A stretch of 64,000 nucleotides of DNA, taken from contig CALWUU010000044.1 in the NCBI GenBank assembly GCA_944384835.1, forward strand, positions 1 to 64,000, given 5' to 3'. Below the pieces are notes generated by a model. That model did no database searches, was not told the DNA's origin, and saw nothing but the letters and a program-made list of their open reading frames with translations. This stretch comes from an uncultured Clostridia bacterium (GTDB lineage: Bacteria > Bacillota > Clostridia > Oscillospirales > Acutalibacteraceae). The position numbers and the translations under genes were made by a program. Each line of letters starts with the position of its first letter. Position 1 is the stretch's first letter. Shown here one piece after another: positions 26,862 through 36,768 of this stretch.

Positions 26862-27176
26862 TTAAGATTCATCCTCCTCAAACGTTTTCACACCCTGCTC
26901 CAAAGCACGGTATAAACCGGAAACGTCTCTTGACTGACCATTGTACACTTCCTGCAAACATTGCAAGGCTTTCAGACGGTCGTAAAATTTTATTTCAATT
27001 CCTCCGCCTTTTGGCCGTTTAATTTCAGAAATGTTGAATAAGTCTAATTTATTCAGTATGCGGGTATTTAACTCTTCACAAAACAAAAGTTTAATGGCAT
27101 CCGTTACATTACCAAAAGCCAGGCGCTCAAGACCTTCCACTAACTTTGTCTGTTTTTCCTGTTCTGTATGTTCCAT
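26862..27176 (-). CDS. Terminase small subunit-like protein
   Basis: A 104-residue protein with helical ends (LVEGLERLAFGNVTDAIKLLFCEEL and YDRLKALQCLQEVYN) at the head of the cluster, adjacent to the large terminase (TAA-TTG). The sequence DAIKLLF and KFYDRLKALQCL resemble terminase small subunits of XtmA type. DNA-binding capacity is inferred. AGGAGG lies five bases before ATG. A -10-like TATAGT lies about 40 bases upstream without a clear -35. Confidence 0.6.
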   Translation of the reverse strand: MEHTEQEKQTKLVEGLERLAFGNVTDAIKLLFCEELNTRILNKLDLFNISEIKRPKGGGIEIKFYDRLKALQCLQEVYNGQSRDVSGLYRALEQGVKTFEEDES

Positions 27177-27299
27177 AATTTCCTCCTAATGCTTATATTG
27201 ATATAAACCCCCTCACTATACCGTAAAAAACAGTGGAATATTCGCCTAAATAGGGAAATATCATGTAAAAAATTTTTTTAAAAGCAAACAAAAAGAGAA

Positions 27300-27335
27300 A
27301 AAAGCCGAACTTTCTAAAAAGAAAGTTCGGCTTTT
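27300..27335 (-). terminator. Terminator after htrA
   Basis: A perfect 15-bp stem (27300-27314 with 27321-27335) with a six-base loop and U-rich tail on the minus strand. It separates htrA from the phage-like cluster, so the cluster needs its own promoter. Confidence 0.9.
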
Positions 27336-27365
27336 CATTGATATTTAGAAAAAATAATGGTATTT

Positions 27366-28997
27366 TTATTCCCGATTGATAATCGTAGTTTTCACATCAA
27401 ATGTGAAATCTTCATTTTCGTTTATCCTGCGAATGGTTAATGTAATCTCTTCTCCAACACGATGATCTTTTAACTGTGTATAAACGTCCTCCAGTGTTTT
27501 AATTGTATTACCGTTGAATGCTACAATTAAATCGCCCTGTTCCAAATCACTGTCTGCCAAAGGACTGCTGCTGTCAACAGACGCAATGAATACACCGCTT
27601 GCTACAGAATAGTTTTCACCGTCTACCGGAAGATATTGGGTAGAACCGGTAATTCCCAGTTTGCCTACAGACGGAATGTCTCCTTCTCTGATTAACGTAT
27701 CCAATATTGACTTTGCTTGACTAATAGGTATCGAAAATCCCATACCTTCATAACCGGATGAAACCACTTTTATCGTATTAATACCAACGATCTGCCCGCG
27801 CATATTGATTAATCCGCCTCCGGAGTTTCCCGGATTAATCGCGGTATCTGTTTGAATATACGTAATACCTGTACTGCTGTAATTTTCAACGCTGCGGTTC
27901 ACTGCAGACACAACCCCCATGGTCATAGAGCCGGAATACCGTACGCCGCCCGGATTTCCAATTGCAGCCACTGTTTCTCCCACAGATAATTCATTGTCAT
28001 CTCCAAATTCAGCAGGTGTCAATCCTTCCGCTTCAATTTTAATCACAGCCAAATCGGAATCCTTATCAAAACCTACCACAACACCCTCATATTGTTTCTG
28101 ATCATGAGTGATAACAGCCACTTGTGCGGATTTGGAATAGTCAATGACGTGAGCATTTGTAATAATATATCCATTGGAAGTTGCTATTACTCCGCTTCCC
28201 TGACTGACAGAAGAATCGGTATCTGTATTACCTGAAGAAACAGATAAAACACTGACCATGGATACGGATACTTTTTCATATACTTGTTCCGGCGTTAATG
28301 TTTCGCTGTCCGCAGATGAAAGTGCAATCCCTTCAAAATCAGGGTCGGTTTTATCGGGAATATTTGCAGCTGTATCTTCCTCTATACTGGAATCACTGGA
28401 ATATTGAGAGAAATCGTAATTGTTGTTTGACCCAGATGTTGTATCATTTTGCTGCTGGACTGCCACATAAATGCCAAAGCTGGCAAAACCACCAATAAAG
28501 CTCACTGCCAGAACAACCAAAATAATAATGAATACTTTCACACCTGTACTCATCTTCTTTTTTGGTTCCTGTGGGGGCCATCCCGAAGGAGAAGGCTGAA
28601 ATCCTGCTCCGCTGTGCCAATATGGATCGTTCCAATTGGGAGGCGGATTCCCATTATAATCATAATTCCAATTATTGGTCTGTCCGGCTCCGTAAGGATA
28701 TTGCTGCCCATAAGAATCAGGGGGAATCTGTTGTCCGGACGAATCCGAGTTATAAGCAGCCCCGCTTTGGTAAGAGGAATTCCATTGATAAGGAGGAATA
28801 TTGGCATTCCCATATGGTTGATTTTGCTCCCCATTTGCATATTCTTGTTGGGCTTTGGACTGCGCTGTACCGAATGGTTCAGAAGCATTCTGTTGGGGAT
28901 GTTCAGTTGACGGAGTAGTGTAAGAGTCCGTTTGCTGCGGTTCGGTTTGTTGTGAATTTGATTGTGAAGAATAAAATGGTTTGCGATTTTCGTCCAT
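27366..28997 (-). CDS. htrA: HtrA/DegP-like serine protease with PDZ domain
   Basis: A membrane-anchored protease that degrades misfolded extracytoplasmic proteins. The 543-residue product has a cytoplasmic Gln/Asn/Pro/Tyr-rich tail (about 1-145), one membrane helix (about 155-180), a trypsin-like domain with catalytic His (TNAHVID), Asp (DSDLAVIKI) and Ser (GNSGGGL), then one C-terminal PDZ domain (about 440-540). AGAGGTG precedes ATG. It follows a response regulator and kinase on the same strand, which suggests induction by that pair as in CssRS-HtrA of Bacillus. Confidence 0.93.
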   Translation of the reverse strand: MDENRKPFYSSQSNSQQTEPQQTDSYTTPSTEHPQQNASEPFGTAQSKAQQEYANGEQNQPYGNANIPPYQWNSSYQSGAAYNSDSSGQQIPPDSYGQQYPYGAGQTNNWNYDYNGNPPPNWNDPYWHSGAGFQPSPSGWPPQEPKKKMSTGVKVFIIILVVLAVSFIGGFASFGIYVAVQQQNDTTSGSNNNYDFSQYSSDSSIEEDTAANIPDKTDPDFEGIALSSADSETLTPEQVYEKVSVSMVSVLSVSSGNTDTDSSVSQGSGVIATSNGYIITNAHVIDYSKSAQVAVITHDQKQYEGVVVGFDKDSDLAVIKIEAEGLTPAEFGDDNELSVGETVAAIGNPGGVRYSGSMTMGVVSAVNRSVENYSSTGITYIQTDTAINPGNSGGGLINMRGQIVGINTIKVVSSGYEGMGFSIPISQAKSILDTLIREGDIPSVGKLGITGSTQYLPVDGENYSVASGVFIASVDSSSPLADSDLEQGDLIVAFNGNTIKTLEDVYTQLKDHRVGEEITLTIRRINENEDFTFDVKTTIINRE

Positions 28998-29026
28998 GTA
29001 TACACCTCTAACAAATAGTTTCTGAT

Positions 29027-29068
29027 AATAAACAGTAGGGCAAAGCTATGTTTACCCTACTGTTTATT
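29027..29068. repeat. Inverted repeat between kinase and htrA
   Basis: A perfect 14-bp stem (29027-29040 with 29055-29068) with a 14-base loop lies between the kinase stop and htrA start. It has no strong U-tract. It may be a partial terminator, or a regulator site for htrA. Confidence 0.5.
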
Positions 29069-29073
29069 ACGCA

Positions 29074-30744
29074 TTAATGCAGTGCAGCATCGTCATCTTT
29101 CGGCTTTTCTACAACTTCTACATCTGTTACTTCAATTACTTCAGGTGCAGAATCTGTATCTTCTTTTTTCTTTGCTTTCTTGTCATTTTTTCCTTGTTTG
29201 TTATCACTTTTTAACGGATTGATCCATTTACTGTCTTTTTGTTCTTTATTCTCTTTTCCTTTGTCGGCATTCATATCTTTTGCTTTCTTCTTAGGAAGCC
29301 AGAACTCAAACTGACAATATTCGTTTTCTACGCTGCTAACGCCAATTTCACCGCCATGCAGACGAATGATGGTACGAACGATATAAAGACCAAGACCCAT
29401 ACCGTTTTTATCTTGACTACGCGATTTATCTGTTTTATAGAACCGATCAAATATCATAGCCACTTCATCTGCTGGAATGCCCTGACCGCTATTTTTGATT
29501 GTTACTGTAACACGGTCATTGGTTTCAGATAAACGGATATCAATATAACCTTCCGCGTTCGTAAACTTTACCGCATTTTCCAATAAATTATATAAAACCT
29601 GATGTATCATATCAGGGTCGCCGTCTACAAATAAGCTGGAGGCTGTTTCCAAACCGCGGATTTCTATTTTTTTATCTTCTATGGCTTTTTCAAAGGATAA
29701 CAGTGTAACAAATATCGTATTGCTTAAATCAAATCGAGTCGGACGCAGTTTCATTTCCCCGCTGTCAATTTTAGAAAGATCCAACATGGTTTTTACCAAA
29801 CGGGACAAACGTTTTACTTCCTGGGAAACAATTTTCAAATAATGATTGCGTTTTTCTTCGGGAATGGTACCGTCCAAAATTCCATCCACAAAGCCTGCAA
29901 TGGTTGTCATTGGAGTTTTCAGCTCATGAGAAGTATTGGCAATAAAATTGCGTCTCATACTTTCTCCTGCTGCCAACGTTTCTGCCATTTGGTTAAATGA
30001 GGATGCCAATTCTCCAATTTCATCTTGGCTTTCCACCGGCACACGAACCGAAAAATCACCTTCACCAAAATGTTTGGTTGCAATAGCCATTTCCCGAAGC
30101 GGTTTTGCCAGTTTATAAGAGAACGTCCATATTATGCAGAAGGATACCATAAATGCCGCAACCGCAGCTAATAAAAACATTTTAATGGTTTCATCCCTAA
30201 ATACATCCAATACTTTTAAATCTGATGCAGCAAATACAGCTCCTATGGCTACCTGTTGACCTGAGGAATTGGTAGTAACAATCGGCACACCAATAATATA
30301 GTAATTGCTGTCATATAATCCATTCATAGTACCTGTTGCAGAAAAATAGCCGGACAACGCCTGCTGCATGGTTTCAGCACTAATATTCTGTCTGTCTTTG
30401 ACATCTTCATTAGGATTTTCATCTTCTCTGATGCTGTAAGTAGAAATCATTTCAGCTCCGGACTGATCTACTAAGAAGAAATCGGCATCTACATTTTCCG
30501 AAAACGCCTTAATGAACAAGGCCATTCTGGAACCATCAATTAAGTATTGATTATCCTGCATCATCACAACACTTTGACCTGCAATGCTTGCCATACTGTT
30601 TGCGTTTTGCGTTAATTGAGCCTGTTTTTCAGACTGGAAATAACGGGCAATAAATACAACCATAACAGTGCCCAAGAATAAAAAGCTAACTACAATGATA
30701 ATAGATGTTACACTTAAATATTTTTTAAACAAGCTCTTTTTCAA
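29074..30744 (-). CDS. Two-component sensor histidine kinase (CssS-like position)
   Basis: A 556-residue membrane kinase: membrane helices at about 12-33 and 187-208 flank an extracytoplasmic sensor domain, then HAMP (about 210-262), HisKA with phosphorylated His in FIANTSHELKTP, and HATPase with N, G1 (GQGIP) and G2 (GMGLGLYIV) boxes. The last 75 residues are an unusual Lys/Asp-rich tail. TTG start, with GAGGG eight bases before. It is 17 bases after its response regulator and upstream of htrA, which points to a secretion-stress sensor. Confidence 0.92.
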   Translation of the reverse strand: MKKSLFKKYLSVTSIIIVVSFLFLGTVMVVFIARYFQSEKQAQLTQNANSMASIAGQSVVMMQDNQYLIDGSRMALFIKAFSENVDADFFLVDQSGAEMISTYSIREDENPNEDVKDRQNISAETMQQALSGYFSATGTMNGLYDSNYYIIGVPIVTTNSSGQQVAIGAVFAASDLKVLDVFRDETIKMFLLAAVAAFMVSFCIIWTFSYKLAKPLREMAIATKHFGEGDFSVRVPVESQDEIGELASSFNQMAETLAAGESMRRNFIANTSHELKTPMTTIAGFVDGILDGTIPEEKRNHYLKIVSQEVKRLSRLVKTMLDLSKIDSGEMKLRPTRFDLSNTIFVTLLSFEKAIEDKKIEIRGLETASSLFVDGDPDMIHQVLYNLLENAVKFTNAEGYIDIRLSETNDRVTVTIKNSGQGIPADEVAMIFDRFYKTDKSRSQDKNGMGLGLYIVRTIIRLHGGEIGVSSVENEYCQFEFWLPKKKAKDMNADKGKENKEQKDSKWINPLKSDNKQGKNDKKAKKKEDTDSAPEVIEVTDVEVVEKPKDDDAALH

Positions 30745-30761
30745 TCAAAACAGCCCTCTTT

Positions 30762-31451
30762 CTATTCTTTCAGCTCAAATTTGTAGCCGACGCCCCAAAC
30801 GGTTTTCAGCGCCCATTTATCAGAAACACCTTCTAATTTTTCTCTTAAGCGTTTTACATGCACATCAACTGTACGGGAATCGCCATAATAATCAAAGCCC
30901 CATACCTCGTCCAAAAGCTGGTCACGAGTAAATACACGGTTTGGATTGCTGGCTAAATGATAAATCAATTCCATTTCTTTAGGAGGCGTATCAATTGTTA
31001 CACCATCTACTTTCAATTCATAGTTGGTCAAATTGATGCTTAATTTATCGTAACGCACTTCTTTTACCTGTTCCTCTTCATTGCTTCCGTAACGGCGCAA
31101 AACAGCCTTGATGCGGGCAACTACTTCTTTGGTCTCAAAGGGCTTTACCACATAATCATCTGCGCCTAATTCAAGACCAAGTACTTTATCAAACACTTCA
31201 CCTTTTGCAGTCAGCATAATAATAGGACATTGAGATTTTTTTCTGATTTCTCTGCATACCTGCCAGCCGTCCAGTTCAGGAAGCATAATATCCAGCATAA
31301 TCAAGTCAGGATTTTGTTCTTCGAAAAGCTCCAACGCTTTCCTTCCGTCATTGGCAATACGAACTTCAAAACCTTCTTTTTCAATATATAAACGCAATAA
31401 TTCGCAAATATTCTGGTCGTCATCTACTACTAATATTTTACCTGCCGACAT
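30762..31451 (-). CDS. OmpR-family response regulator
   Basis: A 229-residue regulator with receiver domain (Asp10-12 acidic pocket, phospho-acceptor Asp54 in LIMLDIMLP, Lys in VVKPF) and C-terminal winged helix ending in GVGYKFELKE. ATG start. First gene of the regulator-kinase-htrA unit. It probably controls htrA in response to envelope stress; targets are not seen directly. Confidence 0.93.
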   Translation of the reverse strand: MSAGKILVVDDDQNICELLRLYIEKEGFEVRIANDGRKALELFEEQNPDLIMLDIMLPELDGWQVCREIRKKSQCPIIMLTAKGEVFDKVLGLELGADDYVVKPFETKEVVARIKAVLRRYGSNEEEQVKEVRYDKLSINLTNYELKVDGVTIDTPPKEMELIYHLASNPNRVFTRDQLLDEVWGFDYYGDSRTVDVHVKRLREKLEGVSDKWALKTVWGVGYKFELKE

Positions 31452-31610
31452 AATAACCGATTCCTCTCTTTAGTATCTTGATAGCTTCATTATAATAGAA
31501 AATCTCTTGACATTTATGAATATTTTATAAAGCTTTTCCGTTTTTCTGTCTATAAAACAACAAAAGAGCATAACCAAAATACCAACGTATTTCAGAAATA
31601 CTCCTTTTCA

Positions 31611-32093
31611 TTATTTTCCTATACTCTTAAGCAGTCCGCCTTTGGAAATAATATTTTGAATAAACGGCGGGAATGGTTCTGCCTGATATGTTTTTCCGGT
31701 GGTAACGTTTTCAATGACGCCTGTATTAAAATCTACTTTTACTTCATCACCGTCTTTAATATCTTTTGCCGCCTCATCACATTCTAAAATTGCAAGACCA
31801 ATATTAATGGAGTTGCGATAAAAGATACGAGCAAATGTGCTAGCGATTACACATGAAATGCCGCTTGCTTTAATAGCAATGGGAGCATGCTCACGGGAAG
31901 ATCCACAGCCAAAGTTTTTATTGGCAACAATAATATCACCTTGTTTTACTTTCGTTACAAAATCCTTATCAATATCTTCCATGCAATGAGCAGCCAGCTC
32001 ACTATGGGAAGCAGTATTCAAATAACGGGCAGGAATAATAACGTCTGTATCAACATTATCGCCGTATTTATGTACAATACCGTGTGCGTTCAT
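31611..32093 (-). CDS. leuD: 3-isopropylmalate dehydratase small subunit
   Basis: LeuD pairs with LeuC to isomerise 2- to 3-isopropylmalate in leucine synthesis. The 160-residue product shows [13 protein letters not shown], the [11 protein letters not shown] motif (about 61-71) and [14 protein letters not shown], in the short bacterial/archaeal-type swivel domain. It starts 16 bases after leuC. No leuA or leuB lies in the window. Confidence 0.95.
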   Translation of the reverse strand: MNAHGIVHKYGDNVDTDVIIPARYLNTASHSELAAHCMEDIDKDFVTKVKQGDIIVANKNFGCGSSREHAPIAIKASGISCVIASTFARIFYRNSINIGLAILECDEAAKDIKDGDEVKVDFNTGVIENVTTGKTYQAEPFPPFIQNIISKGGLLKSIGK

Positions 32094-32109
32094 ATAGAAA
32101 GCCTCCTTT

Positions 32110-33372
32110 TTATTTGGTTGGGTCAGTAATATAACCGGTTACTGCGCTTGCAGCCGCAACTGCAGGACTGGACAAATAAATCTCAGAGTCAATGTGACCC
32201 ATGCGTCCCACAAAGTTACGGTTTGTTGTTGAAACGGCACGTTCACCTTTACCCAAAATACCCATGTGTCCGCCCAAGCAAGGACCACATGTCGGTGTAG
32301 AAAATACTGCGCCTGCTTCAATGAAGATTTCAACCCAGCCTCTGCGAACGGCTTCCAAATAAATGGACTGCGTACCCGGAATAATAATGCATCTTACATG
32401 TTTGGCAACTTTTTTTCCTTTTAAAATTTCAGCGGTTACTTCCAAATCTTCCAGACGACCATTGGTACAAGAACCAATTACAACTTGGTCAATTTTAATT
32501 TCCTTTTCCCCAATTTCGTCAATGGTCTTGGTATTTTCCGGCAAATGAGGAAATGCAACTGTGGGGCGCAATGCAGAAAGGTCAATTACAATGGTCTCAT
32601 CATATTCTGCATCTGGATCTGCCTCAAAAATTCTGGGTTCTCTTTGGCAACGGCCTTTGCAGTATTCCAGTGTCACATCATCTACCGGGAAGATACCGTT
32701 TTTGGCACCTGCTTCAATTGCCATATTTGCAATGCAAAGACGGTCGTCCATCGACAAGCTTGCAATGCCTTCCCCTGTAAACTCTAAGGAGCGATACAAA
32801 GCACCGTCTACACCAATTTTTCCAATCAAGTGAAGAATAACATCTTTTCCGCTTACATATTTTTGTAATTTTCCTACAAGTTCTACTTTAATTGCAGACG
32901 GCACTTTAAACCAAGCTTTTCCTGTAATCATGCCGCAAGCCATATCTGTGGAACCTACGCCGGTAGAAAAAGCGCCCAAAGCTCCATAGGTGCAGGTATG
33001 AGAATCAGCGCCTATAATAGCGTCGCCCGGACTTACAATGCCTTGTTCCGGCAGCAAAGCGTGCTCAACGCCCATGTTTCCTACATCAAAAAAGTTTTTG
33101 ATATCATATTTATCTGCAAAATTTCTTACCTGACGGCACTGTTCCGCAGCTTTGATATCTTTATTTGGTGTAAAGTGGTCCATTACAAGCGCAATTCTTT
33201 CTTTATTAAATACGCCGTGCGCACCGCTTTTTTCAAATTCATTGATTGCAACCGGACTTGTAATATCATTGCCTAACACAATGTCTAAGTTGGCTTCGAT
33301 TAATTGACCTGCTTTTACAGAATCCAACCCGGCATGTGCAGCAAGAATTTTTTGTGTCATGGTCATGCCCAT
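32110..33372 (-). CDS. leuC: 3-isopropylmalate dehydratase large subunit
   Basis: LeuC carries the 4Fe-4S cluster of isopropylmalate isomerase. From the chosen start the 420-residue product has [23 protein letters not shown] and [11 protein letters not shown], giving the three cluster cysteines. The start at 33372 is preferred because CAGGGGG (33387-33381) is eight bases upstream; codons further upstream lie inside the promoter. The 420-residue length fits the archaeal-type LeuC. Its promoter lies after the ilvD terminator, so leuCD is its own unit. Confidence 0.94.
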   Translation of the reverse strand: MGMTMTQKILAAHAGLDSVKAGQLIEANLDIVLGNDITSPVAINEFEKSGAHGVFNKERIALVMDHFTPNKDIKAAEQCRQVRNFADKYDIKNFFDVGNMGVEHALLPEQGIVSPGDAIIGADSHTCTYGALGAFSTGVGSTDMACGMITGKAWFKVPSAIKVELVGKLQKYVSGKDVILHLIGKIGVDGALYRSLEFTGEGIASLSMDDRLCIANMAIEAGAKNGIFPVDDVTLEYCKGRCQREPRIFEADPDAEYDETIVIDLSALRPTVAFPHLPENTKTIDEIGEKEIKIDQVVIGSCTNGRLEDLEVTAEILKGKKVAKHVRCIIIPGTQSIYLEAVRRGWVEIFIEAGAVFSTPTCGPCLGGHMGILGKGERAVSTTNRNFVGRMGHIDSEIYLSSPAVAAASAVTGYITDPTK

Positions 33373-33409
33373 TTCCATTTCCCCCTGATTCAAACTGGTA
33401 ATTATTTTT

Positions 33410-33438
33410 ATTATACTGTTTTTTTCATCTTTTTTCAA
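33410..33438 (-). promoter_or_regulatory. Promoter of leuCD
   Basis: On the minus strand TTGAAA (33438-33433) and TATAAT (33415-33410) are 17 bases apart. The leader is only about 30 bases, so there is no room for a T-box. Confidence 0.75.
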
Positions 33439-33444
33439 CTTCAC

Positions 33445-33481
33445 AAAAAATGGCACAGTACCCTTTTACGGGTACTGTGCC
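33445..33481 (-). terminator. Terminator after ilvD
   Basis: A perfect 12-bp GC-rich stem (33452-33463 with 33470-33481), six-base loop and ATTTTTT tail on the minus strand. Confidence 0.9.
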
Positions 33482-33500
33482 GACAAAATAATGGGTGTCT

Positions 33501-35156
33501 TTATTTTTCGAATACAGCACCGCGAGAACCGGAAGTTACATGCTGTGCATAGCGTTTGATATAACCTGTCAGTTCCTTTTCAGGAGCTTTCCAACGTTTC
33601 TTTCTTTCTGCAAGCTCTTCCTCACTGACACGAACATCCAGCTTGCGTTCTGTAATATTGATATCAATGATATCATCATCTTCAATCAGCGCGATAACAC
33701 CGCCTGCTGCCGCTTCCGGAGAAACGTGTCCGATAGAAGCACCGCGGGTTGCCCCTGAAAAACGACCGTCTGTAATCAGAGCAACGCTGGCACCTAAGCC
33801 CATACCTGTAATAGCTGCAGTTGGCTGTAACATTTCACGCATACCCGGACCGCCTTTTGGTCCTTCGTAACGAATAATAACAACATCGCCTGCTTTAATT
33901 TTACCGCCGAGAATCGCTTCGGATGCATCCTCTTCGCAATTAAAACAACGGGCAGGACCGCTGTGAACCATCATTTCAGGAGCAACCGCACCTTGTTTTA
34001 CAACTGCGCCTTCCGGTGCAATATTGCCTTTCAAAATAGCAATGCCGCCATCTTTGCGGAATGCGTTTTCCACAGTACGAATTACCTGACCGTCAGCAGC
34101 AGGATAATGCTCCATTCTCTCACCAACTGTACCGCTGACTGTTGGAATATCCGTATGTACCAATCCTGCTTTTGCAAGTTCTTTCAGAACAGATTGAATA
34201 CCGCCCACTTCATTTAGGTCAGTAATAAATACTTCGCTTGCAGGATTTAGTTTGCAAAGCTGAGGTGTTGTTTTGCTGATTTCATCAATCAAATCCATGG
34301 TAACATTGACACCTGCTTCATATGCAATTGCAAGCAAATGCAAAACGGTATTGCTGGAACAACCCAAAGCCATGTCACTTCTTAACGCATTTTCAAATGC
34401 TTTTTCATTGAGAATGTCTTTTGGACGAAGGTCTTGTTTGAGCAATTCCATAATGCGTTCGCCTGCTTGTTTTGCAAGCGCAGTTCTGGCAGACATAACA
34501 GCAGGAATACTTCCGTTGCCCGGCAGAGCCAATCCGATTGCTTCTGTCAAGCAGTTCATAGAATTGGCAGTATACATACCGGAACAAGAACCGCAGCTTG
34601 GACAAGCGGATTTTTCCATATCTGTCAATTCATCCAAATCAATTTTTCCGGACGCATAACTGCCAACTGCTTCAAACATCTCGGAAAGTCCGAAACGAGT
34701 ATCTTTATGTTTGCCCGGAAGCATTGGTCCGCCGCTTACAAAAATACTTGGTAAATTCAAACGGCACGCTGCCATAACCATGCCTGGTACAATTTTATCG
34801 CAGTTTGGAATAAACACAACCGCATCTAAAGGATGGGCTGTCAGCATAACTTCAATTGAGTCCGCAATTAATTCACGGGAGCATAAAGAGTATTTCATAC
34901 CTTGGTGTCCCATTGCAAGACCATCGCAAACACCAATGGTTTCAAACTCAAACGGAACTCCGCCTGCATTGCGAATTCCAGCTTTTACTGCTTCCGCAAT
35001 TTCTCCCAAGTGTTTATGACCCGGAATATAATCGCTCTTTGAACAAACCACGCCAATAAACGGACGTGTTAACTCCATATCTGAAAGTCCCAATGCACGC
35101 AGCAAAGAACGCTGCGGAGCTCGGCTGGGACCGCCTTTCATTAAATCACTTCTCAT
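33501..35156 (-). CDS. ilvD: Dihydroxy-acid dehydratase
   Basis: IlvD dehydrates 2,3-dihydroxy acids to the 2-keto acids of valine and isoleucine. The 551-residue product has the IlvD/Edd cluster cysteines in [10 protein letters not shown] and [19 protein letters not shown], plus [16 protein letters not shown] near the C-terminus. Length is typical. It lies 35 bases after lysS and may be part of the greA-lysS transcript. A strong terminator follows. Confidence 0.95.
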   Translation of the reverse strand: MRSDLMKGGPSRAPQRSLLRALGLSDMELTRPFIGVVCSKSDYIPGHKHLGEIAEAVKAGIRNAGGVPFEFETIGVCDGLAMGHQGMKYSLCSRELIADSIEVMLTAHPLDAVVFIPNCDKIVPGMVMAACRLNLPSIFVSGGPMLPGKHKDTRFGLSEMFEAVGSYASGKIDLDELTDMEKSACPSCGSCSGMYTANSMNCLTEAIGLALPGNGSIPAVMSARTALAKQAGERIMELLKQDLRPKDILNEKAFENALRSDMALGCSSNTVLHLLAIAYEAGVNVTMDLIDEISKTTPQLCKLNPASEVFITDLNEVGGIQSVLKELAKAGLVHTDIPTVSGTVGERMEHYPAADGQVIRTVENAFRKDGGIAILKGNIAPEGAVVKQGAVAPEMMVHSGPARCFNCEEDASEAILGGKIKAGDVVIIRYEGPKGGPGMREMLQPTAAITGMGLGASVALITDGRFSGATRGASIGHVSPEAAAGGVIALIEDDDIIDINITERKLDVRVSEEELAERKKRWKAPEKELTGYIKRYAQHVTSGSRGAVFEK

Positions 35157-35191
35157 GATTGTGTCATCTCTTTTCTTTTTTATATCAAAAT

Positions 35192-36694
35192 TTAGTCTCT
35201 TGGCTTCATTGTCGGGAATAGCAATACATCTCGAATGGATGCGCTGTCTGTCAGCAGCATTGCCAAACGATCAATTCCCATACCCATACCACCGGTAGGC
35301 GGCATACCATATTCCAGCGCTGTAATGAAATCTTCATCAATTTGGTTGGCTTCTTCATCGCCTTGTTCGCGCAATTTCATTTGATATTCAAAACGCTCTT
35401 TTTGGTCAATTGGGTCATTTAATTCTGTATATGCATTTGCAAATTCGCGGCGTGTAATAAACAGCTCAAAACGCTCCACCAGTTCAGGTCTGTCCGCTTT
35501 TCGTTTTGTCAGCGGAGAAACCTCAACAGGATAATCACAAATAAAAGTTGGCTGCAGAAGATTTTCTTCTACTTTTTCTTCAAACGCCAAATTTAAAATA
35601 TCGCCCCAAACATGATGTTTTTCAACAGGCAAACCCAATTCTTTTGCAACGGCATGGGCTTTTTCATTGTCGCCTACAAATGTATCAAAATCCACACCTG
35701 TGTATTCTTTTACCGCTTCAATCATTGTCAAGCGGCGAAATGGCTTTTGCAGATTTACCTCTTCCCCTTGATACGTAATTACGTCGCTTCCGCAAACAGC
35801 CTGTGCGCAAGCGTTGATTAAATTTTCTGTAATTTCCATCATACCGTGGTAATCTGTGTAAGCTTCATACAGTTCAATGGTAGTAAATTCAGGGTTGTGT
35901 TTTACAGACATACCTTCATTGCGGAATTGGCGTCCAATTTCATATACCTTTTCCATACCGCCTACAATCAAACGTTTCAAATACAGCTCAGGCGCAATAC
36001 GCAGGAACAAATCCATATTTAAAGTATTGTGATGGGTAATAAACGGTCTTGCTGCAGCGCCGCCGGCAATGGTGTTTAAAATAGGAGTTTCCACTTCAAT
36101 AAATCCTAAGTTATCCAGTACAGAACGCATAGTGCTGATAATTTTACTGCGTTTGATAAAGGTATCTTTCACTTCCGGATTTACAATCAAATCCACATAG
36201 CGCTGACGGTACCTTAAGTCTGTATCCTTAAGTCCATGAAATTTTTCCGGCAATGGAAGCAAAGATTTGGAAAGCAGTCTAATAGATTTCGCGTGTACAG
36301 AAATTTCTCCGCGGCGTGTACGGAATACATATCCTTTTACTTCTGCAATATCGCCTAAATCCCAATTGGAGAGACCTTTATATACGTCTTCCCCCACCTC
36401 GTCTATTTTCAGGTATACCTGAACTCGGCCCGAACGGTCGTGGATATCCATAAAGCTTGCTTTTCCCATATCACGCCAGCTCATAATACGGCCTGCAATG
36501 CACACGTCTTTTCCTTCCAATTCTTCAAAACGGTCATGAATTTCCTGTGCGCTGATATCTTTATCGCAGGTATTCACAAAAAACGGATTATTTCCTTCTG
36601 CCTGTAATGCAGCCAATTTATCACGGCGAATCTGCAATAATTCGCTGATATCTTGCTGTTCTTCCTGAATAGACTCTTTTTCCTTTTCGCTCAT
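35192..36694 (-). CDS. lysS: Lysyl-tRNA synthetase, class II
   Basis: LysS charges tRNA-Lys. The 500-residue product has the N-terminal OB anticodon-binding domain ([21 protein letters not shown]) and the class II catalytic core with motif 2 ([23 protein letters not shown] start) and motif 3 ([13 protein letters not shown]). AGGGAG precedes ATG. greA lies directly upstream, a common pairing in this group. Confidence 0.97.
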   Translation of the reverse strand: MSEKEKESIQEEQQDISELLQIRRDKLAALQAEGNNPFFVNTCDKDISAQEIHDRFEELEGKDVCIAGRIMSWRDMGKASFMDIHDRSGRVQVYLKIDEVGEDVYKGLSNWDLGDIAEVKGYVFRTRRGEISVHAKSIRLLSKSLLPLPEKFHGLKDTDLRYRQRYVDLIVNPEVKDTFIKRSKIISTMRSVLDNLGFIEVETPILNTIAGGAAARPFITHHNTLNMDLFLRIAPELYLKRLIVGGMEKVYEIGRQFRNEGMSVKHNPEFTTIELYEAYTDYHGMMEITENLINACAQAVCGSDVITYQGEEVNLQKPFRRLTMIEAVKEYTGVDFDTFVGDNEKAHAVAKELGLPVEKHHVWGDILNLAFEEKVEENLLQPTFICDYPVEVSPLTKRKADRPELVERFELFITRREFANAYTELNDPIDQKERFEYQMKLREQGDEEANQIDEDFITALEYGMPPTGGMGMGIDRLAMLLTDSASIRDVLLFPTMKPRD

Positions 36695-36725
36695 GTTATA
36701 CTCTCCCTACTTTAAACTTCTTAAA

Positions 36726-36759
36726 AAATAAAAGGGCAGGGTGAAAATTCACGCCGCCC
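36726..36759 (-). terminator. Terminator/attenuator between greA and lysS
   Basis: A two-part stem (36734-36745 with 36748-36759, with one internal mismatch) followed on the minus strand by TTTTATTTTTT. It should end or attenuate greA transcription ahead of lysS. No separate lysS promoter is obvious, so partial read-through is likely. Confidence 0.7.
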
Positions 36760-36768
36760 CCTGCAATC

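Larger units (their letters stand above)
17420..27176 (-). mobile_element. Phage-derived head-and-baseplate cluster (defective prophage or domesticated particle)
   Basis: Fifteen co-oriented, intact genes follow PBSX/Myoviridae order: terminase small and large, portal, protease, decoration, capsid, connector candidates, then LysM protein, hub, spike, gp25, baseplate J and XkdU-like. Many genes overlap by 1-4 bases. Between the connector genes (21259) and the LysM gene (21117) only a 42-codon frame is present, where PBSX has sheath, tube and tape-measure genes. No integrase, repressor, replication, fibre, holin or endolysin gene is seen, and no flanking direct repeats were found. The cluster lies between hflX and htrA. 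Intact frames argue for selection rather than decay. Confidence 0.85.

Noticed and set aside
17180-27365. Attachment sites (direct repeats) flanking the phage-like cluster
   Set aside because: No matching repeats were found between 17180-17420 and 27177-27365 by eye; no integrase is present.
31560-31605. Terminator after leuD
   Set aside because: Only a short GTATTTC/GAAATAC palindrome without loop or U-tract is present, too weak to call.
33373-33445. T-box or leader attenuator before leuC
   Set aside because: The leader is only about 30 bases with no T-box elements.
33373-33456. Upstream extension of leuC by 28 codons
   Set aside because: The region is the promoter and ribosome-binding site of leuC; homologues start at the later ATG.
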